Below are positions 9,546 to 20,475 of a DNA stretch of 64,000 nt, piece after piece. The position numbers and the translations under genes are program-made. The DNA is taken from positions 21,397,746 through 21,461,745 of the forward strand of contig OX388324.1 of the NCBI GenBank assembly GCA_947579605.1, read 5' to 3'. The stretch is from Athripsodes cinereus (lineage: Eukaryota > Arthropoda > Insecta > Trichoptera > Leptoceridae). Under the pieces are notes generated by a model. It saw nothing but the letters and a program-made list of their open reading frames with translations. It did not search any database and was not told where the DNA came from. Position 1 is the stretch's first letter, and each line of letters opens with the position of its first letter.

Positions 9546-12014
9546 TGTAGTAGTGGACGTTTCTAAAGTTGGAGGATGTTTATTGAAAGAAGCTCTGAAT
9601 GTTGAAGAACTTTGAAAAAATAAATAAATCTACAATACTTCAAATTCTCCAGTGAGTTTGACAAAGCTTGAAAAGTTATTATTGACAATATAGTATTTTA
9701 TAGTTAATTGCGATATTAAATTGTGTTTGTGTTTTATGAACAAAAACTTTTCAAAGTCAAGCTTTCAAAAACAAAGTCATTTTATTTTATGATACTATGT
9801 ATAATAATTATTGTTTGAATAAGTTTTGATGTTTCATTAAAAGCACGTTATTTCTTGTCACTACAGCAGTAGTAATAATTATAACGTGAAACAGATAGAA
9901 GCTTATCAAACTTTCACAATAAATAGAACTATAAAAGATACATAGGTTATTTGTATGTAATTAATAACTTTATATACCATTATAATATTATTTTCCACGA
10001 GTAAAGACTGACTGCAATAAACATTAAGATCATCTTCCCCGCGATAGACTACATTTTTCTGTAATATATTTCATCTGTATAAATTATTATGGCATCATCT
10101 TATAGTGAAATGACTAAACTGCATAATTATTATAACCGACTATATTATAAAATATAATGAACACGCAGGTAATCCTTTCCATGTACCCTGGGTAGACCGC
10201 AAGGTAGGAATCATGTCGCAAGGGAGGGTTTTAGCTTTACAATCAAGTTCGGCATTACCTGGTCTGAAAGGCTGGGTGTCCATGACAGATTTCCCCCCCA
10301 CAAAGAAAAAAAAGGTAATCTAAACTATATCAAAAAGGCATTTGCAAAAGGTATGGTTAAGATTCCTATCTTCAACGTGTACATGGTGATATTTTAAGAA
10401 TATCTTTCTTTTAAAAAATGACACTGATTAATTTATACAAAAACTTTGGAGACCTTTTTAATTCTGGAGACTACACTGTTGAACAAACCCAATTAATTTG
10501 ATGAAAAAATAACAATGTGTATGAAAAATAACATAATTATTTTTTATTGATTTTGAACGATCTTTACTAACGGCATACCTGCCGAAGCTTATTCATAAAA
10601 TATTTGTTTCTCATTTCAATGATGTGACATTGGAAAGTGTACTTAGTACCTACTTTTATTATTTCGTGTTTCACGCGGCCGTTAACATTCCGTTAGCTAG
10701 AAACTCCGTTACAACTCTGGGCAAACAGATCGTTAGCGTCTCGACGCAGATGTCGTGAGATGAAAGACGCGCTTGGAATAAACTTAACTTGTGAAGGAGT
10801 GAGGTTACCTTGTTGAAGTTATTTCTCTTATACTACATCTGTGTTACTTTCTGCCTGAAATGTTAAACTTTCAGCAATATTGAATGAATAATTTGTGTCC
10901 TTTAACTTATTACAATTAGATATGTAGGTATATGAGACGGTAATTAAAACCATCTAAGTCGATATTTATCTAAAAAAAATACTTATCGAAATTCTCTTGG
11001 TATTACTTAACGTCGATCATAAACTATTAATTCTTTTGTAGGCAATTATCCATCTTATTCGACAAGTTTGTGTAAATTTCATATTTTTGAAACAACAAAA
11101 AATATGAATTAGATTATTCGTGGGGTTCTCGGTTAAAAACAAGTTTATGACCCTGACCCTATTTTCTTCAAATTTTCTAGTAAAACATAGAAACTAGATA
11201 TTCAGGACGGGAGATATTTGTCCAAAATAGAATGTTATATTATTTTCATTTCTCAGTGAGGACATAAAAAATAAGTTTATGGTGTCACTCCTATCTACCT
11301 ATCACATTGGAGGTAGTGCATGAACCCTTTCAAAACTTAATAGTAAGACTAGCATACAAATTGCGAAATCAGTATTAAATTTTAAAATGTAACTTTACAT
11401 AATGTAAAAACATAATACCTATGTATCTTTTTGGTTTTGAAATTTCGTTTAAACTTAACAGACCTTTTTTAATGCTTATTTTGTAGATAAGATGATTGCA
11501 GTATTTCTATTTACATATATTAAATGGTTAGATGTTTGATGGTAACTGATCTTTGAAAGCTTTACCTTGTTTCTGTATTTATATAATAATGTCTGTTTTG
11601 TGCTTGTTAATAAATAAGTAAATAAATAAATTATCATGACATCTCCCACAAATGAAATAGCTAGAAGAATAACTTCGTGTAATAAACGCACAGATCGTTC
11701 TGTTTATGCCACAATAAAATAAAGCAGCCTGAAAAGGCACAGTATATCGCTGAAGTTAATATGTTAAATATTTTTTTTTAAATTTATACAGACGGTCATA
11801 AACAGGTAACAATAAACAGAATCATATAAAGCCATAAATGGACCAGTAAAGTCCCCTATCATTACCAATATGTAATTACAAACAATGAATGCAACAACTT
11901 CGCCAGACATGTAACTAAATTTAAAATCTAAAATTTAAAATCCGAAGCATGAGTATAACCCAAATATGGTCATTGTTCCTGATGTTTTATGTATAGTGTA
12001 GTAAAATACTTTTT
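9546..12014. other. Long AT-rich stretch, mostly featureless
   Basis: No gene is seen. Two blocks are less AT-rich and look unique within the window: 10165-10310 (ending in CCCCCCC) and 10665-10770 (CACGCGGCCGTTAAC, GACGCAGATGTCGTGAG). They may be conserved non-coding or old repeat DNA. Confidence 0.45.
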
Positions 12015-12170
12015 AAGTTTTATGATATTGAAGACCAGCAAACGTCCCTGAGGAAGACCACCAAAAAGATGGAAAGACAGCTGGTCTTCAGCATCACAAG
12101 ACGCGTCAACTTCTGAACTAACAGATCGATGATCTACATCAAGAGGAAGAAGAAGAAGATATTGAAGAAG
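12015..12170 (+). pseudogene. LINE C-terminal fragment (RGRPPKRWKD motif)
   Basis: The plus strand reads KRP-stop-GRPPKRWKDSWSSASQ followed by GRRRRR-type codons (GGAAGAAGAAGAAGA). The GRPPKRWKD motif is the usual basic signature near the C-terminus of RTE/Jockey-type insect LINE reverse transcriptases, followed by a purine-rich 3' UTR. Two stops are present. Confidence 0.55.
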
Positions 12171-12544
12171 TAACAGAAATTTATGGGAGAACAATACAAT
12201 ACTGGGATCCTTTACGGATTGCTAAATGTGAAATATTGAAAAGCTTTTAGTGATAGTAGATTTAGAAGGTGGATAAAGATGGATTCTGAATATAATACAA
12301 ATTATACTCCAAACTAAAATCTATTAGAAAGAAAATTGTTATTCTGGTTGAATAATGCTTATAACAGCCAACGCAACGGAGAGAAAAGAAAAAAAAAGAT
12401 AAATTTCTAACGATCAAATGAATGGGAGGGATATGTTTAATGACTTAGTTGAGAAAACCAAATGGAAAATGTACATTATTATTCAGTTAATATTACTCAC
12501 AAATAAGGTATAACTATTATTCCAGCTAGGTTATGATGTCAATT

Positions 12545-12720
12545 TGTTTGTGGAAGGCTGAGCCTGTTCGTAGTATTTATTTATTAATCATCTTAAAGGA
12601 CACAAATAGTTACATACATTATAAATATCAACATTCAAATCTCAACAATAAACAAACCAATCAAGGTCCCACAAATTACCAAAGTGCATGACGAACATGT
12701 TGCTAGCAAACAATAACATA
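12545..12720 (-). repeat. Unnamed LINE 3' end repeat (family H), second copy
   Basis: The reverse complement matches 7775-7935 (AAGGACACAAATAGTTACAT, AAACCAATCAAGGTCCC). The 3' end is TATTTATTTATT on the plus strand, an A-rich tail when read on the minus strand. Confidence 0.55.
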
Positions 12721-12984
12721 ACATACATTTTTTAATTCAATAAATAAAAACGAGACAAAAAACATGAAAATCTATGGTTAGTTATAAGTATACCAGCATT
12801 GTGTACACTTTCGTAAAACAAAACAACATTAATTTTACTATTTAAAATAATTTAAGTGCTGTTTCACAATTTATTAATACTAAGACTTTAATAAATCTTT
12901 TTTTTTTATGTTAACACTTTGGAAATTCATTATAATTAAAATGAATTTAAAAACACTGTATAATTTCCAAATTAAATTTATTAA

Positions 12985-13029
12985 CCTCAAACGTTTTCGC
13001 CAAGGCTTCTACTTGGCATCATCAGGAGG
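12985..13029 (-). ncRNA. Hammerhead ribozyme, minus-strand copy
   Basis: This is the exact reverse complement of the plus-strand module at 13080-13124: helix I CCTC/GAGG, CTGATGA core, stem II GCCAAG/CTTGGC, GAAA, then ACGTTT before the cleavage site. A second, tandem copy (13031-13069) lacks the downstream GAGG strand and so has only part of helix I. Confidence 0.65.
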
Positions 13030-13079
13030 ACGTTTTCGCCAAGGCTTCTACTTGGCATCATCAGGAGGACATCAGGAGT

Positions 13080-13124
13080 CCTCCTGATGATGCCAAGTAG
13101 AAGCCTTGGCGAAAACGTTTGAGG
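13080..13124 (+). ncRNA. Hammerhead ribozyme, plus-strand copy
   Basis: All parts of a type-I-like hammerhead are visible in order: CCTC (13080-13083, helix I 3' strand), CTGATGA (13084-13090), a single extra T, GCCAAG / 7-nt loop / CTTGGC (13092-13110, stem II), GAAA (13111-13114), A-A-C/G-T-T helix III (13114-13119), T17 (13120) as the predicted cleavage site, then GAGG (13121-13124, helix I 5' strand). Helix III has no loop of its own, and AAACGTTT is palindromic, so it would pair between two molecules or tandem copies. The extra base after the core is a deviation. Activity is untested. Confidence 0.7.
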
Positions 13125-13175
13125 TGAATAAATTTAATTTGGAAATTATACAGTGTTTTTAAATTCATTTTAATT

Positions 13176-13624
13176 ACTAAGACTTTAATTGAATTATCCC
13201 AACTATTTTTTTTATCGTGTCGAAACCTAGAAAAAAAAACCAATCAAACTGATCTCCAGTACCTACTGTGCAAAACGCACAGCACGTCGAGATATGTCAA
13301 AAATACATAAATGCTCAATAGTGTACATATGCGACAGGGCACAATGGACACTTCAACAAGTGTGGCATGGTCTGTGCTGCACCACAGTCACATCCAACTA
13401 TTAGAACGGACTTAGTATTACTTATGTAGACACGTAACTTATATACATATGCATGTAGTTTAGCGCTGCTTCTACTTTATGCCTGGTTAAAAATACATAC
13501 ACGAATATCTTATTAATGTTAAAAATCCTAATAAATCTTGAACTTTCTTAAATATACTTAAAATTATTATTAAAAAAAATATACCTTTAACATAATTTAT
13601 TAATAAAGTTTTATTAAATTTTAT
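13176..13624. other. AT-rich DNA, nothing recognised
   Basis: No repeat or frame stands out except short A/T runs near 13560-13580. Confidence 0.45.
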
Positions 13625-13880
13625 AGCTCCGTAGAGCACCCAGCAAAAAATATTGATTTTTCACTTTTTTCCGTAATTTTTAGAGTATCCAGTAAAAGGT
13701 AGGTGTTCGAAAAAATGAAGACATTTTACATATTATATTCAGCATTAAGGTTCGCCACGCATCCAGAATGTCTTTATTTTTTGTTGGTACGGAGACAACG
13801 GCTTCAATGTTTATTACACGTAGCTAACATGCTGCTTACTTCACTTTTGGTATATGCCGTGATGGTATAGTAATTATAGT
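13625..13880 (+). repeat. RTE-tailed SINE-like repeat, full-length reference copy
   Basis: It runs from TAGCTCCGTAGAGCACCCAG through AAAAGGTAGGTGTTCGAAAA, CATCCAGAATGTCTT, ACATGCTGCTTACTTCACTT and GGTATATGCCGTGATGGTATAG-type tail. The tail equals the end of the RTE-like LINE (...GGGACACGGCGTGATGGTATAG at 51857-51900, minus strand). GTGTTCGAAAA vaguely resembles a B box, but a Pol III promoter is not convincing. Best read as a SINE or internally deleted LINE derivative. Confidence 0.75.
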
Positions 13881-14462
13881 AGGTACCTAGATGTTTTTTT
13901 ATATACCTATCTAAAAATATGGATTCAGTTTAAGATTGAAATAAATCGTAGGTAAGTTATTGGTTTCACCAGAGATTACAAAATATTTTGTATGTAAGGT
14001 TTATCATTAATCCGAGGTTAAGTTTATACGGGGCAATAAATCAAGTCTAAATATATAATATTTTCTATGTGAATGGGTACGGCTGATTAGGACTTATTAA
14101 GATAGTACTATGTATGTAGGTATATGTCTTATTCTGTAAAGGTCGTTCTTTCTTATTGTATTCAGTTAGATAGAATGTTCCATCCATTACCTATTAAAGC
14201 AACAGTGCACGTGATGAATTCTGCTGAAAGGAGTTCGTGTAATTAATTAATTACAAGGTGTGTGTTTTATTATAGACAAGATGTTATATCTGGTTTTGAT
14301 CGGGCTTAACAATTAACTAAAAAAAAATATATTAACATTTGCATACCATGCATACTATCACAGCGTACTTTAGAGTTGGTGTAGCCAGCTTCATTAAAAA
14401 AACGTGTTAGTATTTTTACGGAAATAAATATCTACCTACACTGTTTAAGTTTGCTATATTGG

Positions 14463-14590
14463 TAGGTACAGAACCTGGTTTCGACCTACAAAGTCACCAT
14501 AAGATTCGTCTTATGAATAGTAAAACTTAAAAGTATGTTCATTTTCATAAATCAAATTGGAGTTTTACAGAGGAAATAGCCAGTTTCATG
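14463..14590. repeat. Family F hairpin repeat, decayed
   Basis: GAACCTGGTTTCGACCTACAA is the minus-strand hammerhead-like arm (GGTCGAAACCAGG when reversed). TTGGAGTTTTACAGAGG at 14562 is the mini-ORF segment on the plus strand, with ATG mutated to TTG. Both features are consistent with the copy at 26485-26990. Confidence 0.5.
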
Positions 14591-14687
14591 AAAAAAATGT
14601 ACAGTTTTTTCTAAAATAGTATAGAATAATTAAATGTATAGAATACTATTATAATTAAATGAGTTATTTATATTTATTATTATTTAT

Positions 14688-14822
14688 TATACCATCACGG
14701 CACATCCCACAAGTGGGGTAGCCAGCAGATCAGCTGCATGTAAGAAACATGCAAACCGTCCTCTGCATGCCAATATAAGATCAAGACATTGAGTTCCATC
14801 ATATAATCGATTTCAGGGACTT
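14688..14822 (-). repeat. RTE-tailed SINE-like repeat, partial
   Basis: ACCATCACGGCACATCCCAC, GGGGTAGCCAGCAGATCAGC, AAGAAACATGCAAACCGTCC and AAGACATTGAG match the family. Its upstream end is lost. Confidence 0.8.
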
Positions 14823-15887
14823 AACCTCAAACAACAAGATGTAATTATACTTTTTTTTAAACGAAGATTGGAATATTTATATCTCAAAATGTAATTCAAA
14901 TCACATATTAACTGATAAAAGTTAGTGGGATCGTCAAAAAGTCTACAGTAGTAAAATAATTTCTTAATAATTTTTAATTCAAGATTTCCGTTTGGAAACT
15001 AACGGAGCATTAGCCAACTTAAAAGTATTGATACTCAGAAAAATTATCTGCAGTAACTGCTTTTTTTAGATCACCGATTACAAACAAGCAAATATACAAA
15101 TAAGAAAAATCGTTTTATCAAAAACTGACATTACGTATTTATATAATTACATTTAATGGTAGACAATTATTCAAAAGACAAAAATAGAAAAGTGAATAAA
15201 CACGTTTGGAGTTTAAATTAATCCAATTATAGATAATAAATTCTACAAATCGAGTTAATAAATAATTGTACCTAAATTGTATTGTTTTGCCCTACACAAG
15301 GTTTGCCTTTGTTAAGATTCTTGAACTTAATCAACAATATGAATAGGACAATAGCATTAGTTCAGGTAATTACATATTACAGGGTTTTTCTTCAAAGGGA
15401 CAACTTTAAGGACAATAAAAGTTGATACTTAGGTATGTTGGAGTTCTAAAAAGTTTTCTTATTTTATTATTTTGTCGAAAATCCCAAATTTTCAGATTGA
15501 AATACGAAAATTTAAATTCATGGAAACGGACTTGGAATAGAATATGTCGATTCACTCTTTTTGGTTAGTTTTTCAGTAATTAGTACTCTATTGTTACTCT
15601 ATATCACTCAGGTCTCCTAAAATAGATGCTGTGAATAGATTTATGCTCTGTAGAGAACTAAACTTACTATGTTGACTGTACCTTCTGCATGGTTTAACCA
15701 TTATTTTGGAACGAAATTGTCATGATTTGGATACTTCGAAAACTCGTGAGTCATGAAATATTTAAAACAAATTTCAGGACTTTTTTTGTTTGGGATGAGT
15801 TATGCTTCTTAATTGGCCCCTTGCAGTGAGTTTTTCACAAAGCGGTCGCTTTATTTTTAACAAATTTTATCGCCTAGTTTAGTTTTT
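14823..15887. other. AT-rich DNA, nothing recognised
   Basis: I see no gene, RNA or clear repeat in this interval. Confidence 0.45.
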
Positions 15888-16045
15888 GACGCGGTGGCAG
15901 ATTTGCCATCCACACTTCTCAAAAATTCATATGGTCGGTTACGATCACACAAAAACTTAATATTCAAATGCCGGAAAAATGTCACATTTTCAGATATACA
16001 GGATGTCAAAGTATTAGACTCAAAACGCGAGTTCAAAATACAAGC
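15888..16045 (-). repeat. 3' tail of the R4/Dong-like LINE
   Basis: GACGCGGTGGCAGATTTGCC, CCACACTTCTCA, GATCACACAAAAACTTAA and CAGATATACAGGATGTCAAA reversed match 6085-6270, including about 20 bp of the coding end (TGCTTGTATTTTGAAC). This copy is 5'-truncated within the LINE. Confidence 0.7.
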
Positions 16046-16229
16046 ATTTCATTATTCATATTAATAAGGGCAAGAATTCCTAAAATGTGAAAATTAAAAT
16101 ATTTCACTTCATTACTTTTGCGGTGAACTGTGCCACCCATTCGAACCAACTTGTTTTATTTTTAATTTTTCATTGAAACTCAGAGATATTTATTGGGGTA
16201 CTAAATATCTTCTGCTTTAGTGTTTATTT

Positions 16230-16290
16230 CCATAAATTAAAATGGATTTCTACAAAATAAACGTCACCTCAATCTATGATAATATTTTTA
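16230..16290 (+). repeat. Family F mini-ORF segment
   Basis: The ATG at 16242 starts MDFYKINVTSIYD, matching MEFYKINVDSIN at 26956. No hammerhead arm is recognisable upstream, so only the end of the module is kept. Confidence 0.6.
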
Positions 16291-16346
16291 TTTGATAAAG
16301 AGATTAACTTTTCGCTCACGAGACCACATAAGCTATTCATAAAAGG

Positions 16347-16640
16347 TTGATACGGGTGTTCTTAGGCTTTCAGCAGCGCTACCCTCCGGGATTCACTCCT
16401 CTACTCTCAGAAGGGGGGGGGACTTACCTCTTTTCCCGGCTAGCTCACCCTGATGGAGATAAGTCCTCAGTCCTCCGCTCCTACGAACAGCCGGAGGTAG
16501 CTAACAACCCGTACGATATCTTCCTCTGCGGACTTGAACCGCGAGAGGGCCTTTCTCTCTTCCTCCTTCGAAACTCAATAAGTATGCAAGCAAGTGGTGG
16601 GATAGGGAATGCTAACTATTCTACTAATTGTAAACTCTAG
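16347..16640. other. GC-rich block of unknown origin
   Basis: Base composition changes sharply here (GGGGGGGGG at 16410, GAACAGCCGGAGG, GAACCGCGAGAGGG). A 97-codon plus frame is open across it, but codon use and content look like chance, and nothing matches a family I know. TGTTCTTAGG at 16356 could be an LTR start, but I found no matching end. It may be a transposon end; low certainty. Confidence 0.35.
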
Positions 16641-17389
16641 AGAATTTGATACAAAATATGGTTTATTTACACAATTAAACAATAATATTACTCAACAGTT
16701 TCCACCTTGGTAATACCACAATATACAGTAATAGTAATGTAATTTCAATAAGTTAGTCAATAATAATAGAAAAAAAATAATATATATAATTAAAACAGCT
16801 ATTAATTACAAGAGATATTAAGAACATAAATCATGTTTATATATGTATGTAACTCAGTGTAATGTTATATTCATATATAAAAAAAGCAATGTAATCAATA
16901 CGGAGAAAACAATTGAAACATTATTCTAGTCTCATAAAACTGCGAGCTCTAGATTAATTAAGGCTAGATTAAACTGGCAGTAGTCGTACCACTAGGTACT
17001 TGCGTATGACAAATTAATATTATTATTTTCACTATGAATTATTCATGAAAATTTTATAATTAAGTGAGAGTATCAATTGGTAGTTATTTACACATAAAAA
17101 AAAATCAACCCACTAATAAACCATAATAAATGCTGATTCATAACAATTATTAAAGTCAGTCATCCATAATCAGTTGTTCATAAAACAAAATATTATCAAA
17201 TAATATTAAATACACAAAATCAAAAATCAAACTAATAGTCATACCACAACAAGGTAACTATCCACGATAATAATTTATCCAGGTCATCAATAACTAGTTA
17301 CTCATTAAAACATAATAATTATCAATCAGTAATTTGATAACAATGTGTATAATAAAAATAAAGTAGACATAAATTTAAATTAAAACAAT
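16641..17389. other. Very AT-rich DNA
   Basis: Rich in AATAAT and CATAATAAT words, with no coding signal. It separates the GC-rich block at 16.4 kb from the mixed block at 17.4-18.4 kb. Confidence 0.45.
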
Positions 17390-18400
17390 TTTTCTTACGA
17401 TATGATTAACCGCGCCTCCGATGTATGTAGATCTTATCTTCCTTTCGACCTCGAGTAGCGAAATAAGAAAATTAATCGAAATCTGATTGTAGGTATCTCC
17501 CGTTTCCTGACGCACAGCATTCACGTGTCCTCCCCTTCTAAGTGAAACCTTCCCGTTGGCTAATTCACCTCTGACCCTCTGCGACGTCACACAGTTCACA
17601 CTAGTCGTAGGCTGCTTGCGTTATGATTTTAATTTGCCAACTCATTGAGTAAAGTCTATCGCACCGCTTCGACAGCTAATCAATCAGTAATCAATGATTT
17701 ACTATAGATTAGAATAGTTGGTTGATTGGTATTGTGTAATTACACACCGATATATTCGTTTACTTGTTCACTACGAATCATTTGACTCACAATTATTAGT
17801 TCTTATTCACGATTATTAATATCTTATTATTAATTTCTCCCAAATTTTCGCGACTATGTATAACAATCTCGATCGATCAATTTGAATTTGAATATGAATT
17901 TGATCTCACTACAAACAATCTCTAAGTTATCTCCGCGAATTAATTTCTCACAACAAAATCACTTTTCGCGAATACTACTCGCGATTCTCCGCGAATAACT
18001 AAATCGCGATTTCTCTTCTCAACTGAATTTTAATCTTCTCGGCCCTTCCGCGAATAACAATCGCGGTATCCCTTCACAACTAAATTTGAATTATCTTGAC
18101 CCTCCGCGAATAACGATCGCGGTAGCCCTTCTCAACTGAATTTTTTTCTCTGTTCTCTTTTCCGATATGTATGAGCTTTTATACCAGATTTCGCAGGCAA
18201 AATCTCTAATCCTCCAATCACGACGTACTTCCTTATCTCTCGCATCCACCCCTAAGATTCTCGCCAGTGTAACACAGGGATGCGGTCCGAACGTCGTTCT
18301 ATCTCATTTTAACATCTTCTATCTCTTCCTAACATTGTACCGCCTTTCGAGTCGTAATTTATGGCTTAGATACTAATCATCTATGCGCTTCACATCGCCT
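17390..18400. other. Mixed block with repeated CCGCGAATAAC hairpins
   Basis: From about 17930 to 18145, short units repeat: CGCGAATA...TCGCG, ending in CCGCGAATAACAATCGCGGT (about 18049) and CCGCGAATAACGATCGCGGT (about 18107), a period near 58 bp with TTCACAACTAAATTTGAA- or TTCTCAACTGAATTTT-type spacers. Each unit can form a CCGCGA/TCGCGG hairpin. A minus-strand 74-codon frame (17599-17375) is unrecognised. The block might be regulatory DNA of an LTR element or a small satellite. Confidence 0.5.
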
Positions 18401-20134
18401 TCTCCGTTAAAAACTCATAATATCAATAATAATTCTTGACTCTAAAAATATCTATCGGTTTATCTATTTACTCCCCCTCATATCCTATATTTCTTATTTC
18501 ATTTCTATCACGACACATACCTAATTAAGATATCCATGTTTCACATTTAGGTATCTTTATCTTATTCCTACACTTAATTAAAATTTACAAATACATAATG
18601 AAGACTACTCATACCTCGTAAATATCGTATAAATAATTCTATTTCATTATTTATTTATACCTAGACGTCCAATGATTATTACCTAAAATCATAGTAGGTA
18701 TAAGATTAGTAAAAGAAAGCCTTACATACACCTCATACAATATACAATAAAAATTATTGATAACAAGTTCCCGATATCAATTAATTATCTATATATCTAT
18801 ATTCACTTCTACTTATTCATTCAATAAAATCAGATCTTACGTACACACTTTGGGTTCATTGCAACAACATTCTATAATTATTCTGTCCTTTAATTCGAAT
18901 CTCTCGTAATTATAAATTATTCTCTCTTTCTATCTTCACCTGTGTATTAATAAGCCTCCTTACACACCTATTAATTAATCCGGCTACCCTTCCATTCATT
19001 TCAATATGATTTTCAACAACTGATAATGTAATACCTAATTGATTGATCAACACTTCTTTATTAATAATCCCCCCCAATAACGCAAGTAAGTACATACATA
19101 CTGCGTTATATTAGTGGTAGGTATTTCGTGACGTATATAATTACTGGCCACCTAGATAGAATTTCTTATCAGCTCCCCTTTTTTTTCATGTTCTATTTTA
19201 CTGTCGCATTTATTGTTTTCAGCAAAATATCTCATTCCCACGGACTACATTTCTATATTGTTTTTTTTCTCTTTGAGGAAGCCGCGTTTATTATTTCACA
19301 ACAAGATATTCGAACTTCCTAATAATATTATCTTCTATAATATTTTACGACCCCCTTAGAAAATCACAAAGAATATGCCGGCATCCCTTCCCACGTGCGA
19401 ATGCAATCTGTTTATTGCCCCGTGAGATATGCAAATATTTCCATAATATTCGTAAACAAAATATTTGTCACCAATAAATATAATTGCTCTACTAATTATC
19501 TAGTTTGCCGCTGATAGCAAAATTTCACATTTTTTTTTTCTTATCTCATACAGATGTAGGTATTTGGGAGATTTTTGGTCGTTCTAAAATACAGAACCAT
19601 AACAAGGTTAAGTTTAAAAAGACATGACATTGCAAAACTAACGTCACAATAATAAAGTTACTAGTAAAAATTTGAAAAAGATTCTTATATGTTATAAATA
19701 CATAATAAATGGAGTTTAACAAAACAAATACTGAGGAAATATTCTACATGGAAGCTATTTTTCTTTTTATTATGTAAGAGGATTGTATTTTTCAATTCAC
19801 CGTTCACATACACATATGTTTGTAAGTCAAGTCATGAGAAGTGCCTTATAAACCATGAATAATTTCCCAGCACAATGTTATGTAGGTGCTGTACATATAA
19901 TATTACAGTACATGCACTCCAATAGACAATAGTTCCCACAGTTATTCAGGTCTACATACCTTTGTTTCAAGCGTTTCTTTAGCTTTCTCCTACATTCTCT
20001 TTGAATCAAACATTTTATAAATACCACTTGCAAAATAAATTGTTTTTTTTTTTCAATCAGTTTGGTATGTTTGCGCATAATATTTGGTTAAATATAATTC
20101 TACTGTTGAACACAGGCCTCTTTTAAAACTCTCC
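18401..20134. other. AT-rich DNA, nothing recognised
   Basis: One possible mini-ORF remnant of family F (AAATGGAGTTTAACAAAAC, about 19707) is seen. The other open frames are short and uninformative. Confidence 0.4.
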
Positions 20135-20385
20135 CTGCTTTTTGGACTTACATGAAGGGGATTTAGGGGTGGAAGCGCGGGCGTCCGAGAGGCCTGGTCA
20201 CGTGGATCAAATTCTCAAGGACGGCCGTGTGTTGAGTAAATGGAAACGACGTACGTACATGAAAAAGTGTATGAATGTAGAAGAAGTGAAAGAAGTATGT
20301 AAAGATAGATCTATATGGCGTTCTGTTCTCTTTGCCTATCCCACTTGGGACATGGCGTGAGGGTATAGTATAATTTATATTTGCA
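20135..20385 (+). pseudogene. RTE-like LINE C-terminal fragment with 3' tail
   Basis: The frame 20142-20360 reads ...RASERPGHVDQILKDGRVLS, then MKKCMNVEEVKEVCKDRSIW and FAYPTWDMA before a stop, followed by GGGTATAGTATAA. It matches the end of the 52-kb copy nearly residue for residue, so this is the true LINE C-terminus and 3' end. The PRTTWLN segment is damaged and everything upstream is missing. Confidence 0.8.
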
Positions 20386-20397
20386 AACGCGTTTTGA

Positions 20398-20475
20398 TTT
20401 ACTATTAGTACACCGATACGGCATATTCCGCCAATGAGGTAGCCTGCAGACCAACGATGTAACCAACTATGTAAT
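20398..20475 (-). repeat. RTE-tailed SINE-like repeat, partial
   Basis: ACACCGATACGGCATATTCC, GAGGTAGCCTGCAGACCAAC and TGTAACC resemble the family's 3' end on the minus strand. It abuts the preceding RTE tail. Confidence 0.5.

Larger units (their letters stand above)
12938..13175. repeat. Family D palindromic element carrying three hammerhead modules
   Basis: Left arm 12938-13030 and right arm about 13079-13175 are near-perfect inverted repeats. A 39-bp segment is duplicated head-to-tail (12992-13030 and 13031-13069). The arms contain the hammerhead-like module twice on the minus strand and once on the plus strand. Outside it both arms carry GGAAATTATACAGTG, which aligns in position with GGAGTTTTACAAAAT (family F) and GGAATTCTACTACC (family E). 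I infer a rearranged leader of a Penelope-like or related retroelement. Confidence 0.8.

Noticed and set aside
16347..16640. 97-codon GC-rich frame as a host exon
   Set aside because: It contains a G9 run, lacks splice signals of good quality and matches no family; kept only as an unexplained GC block.
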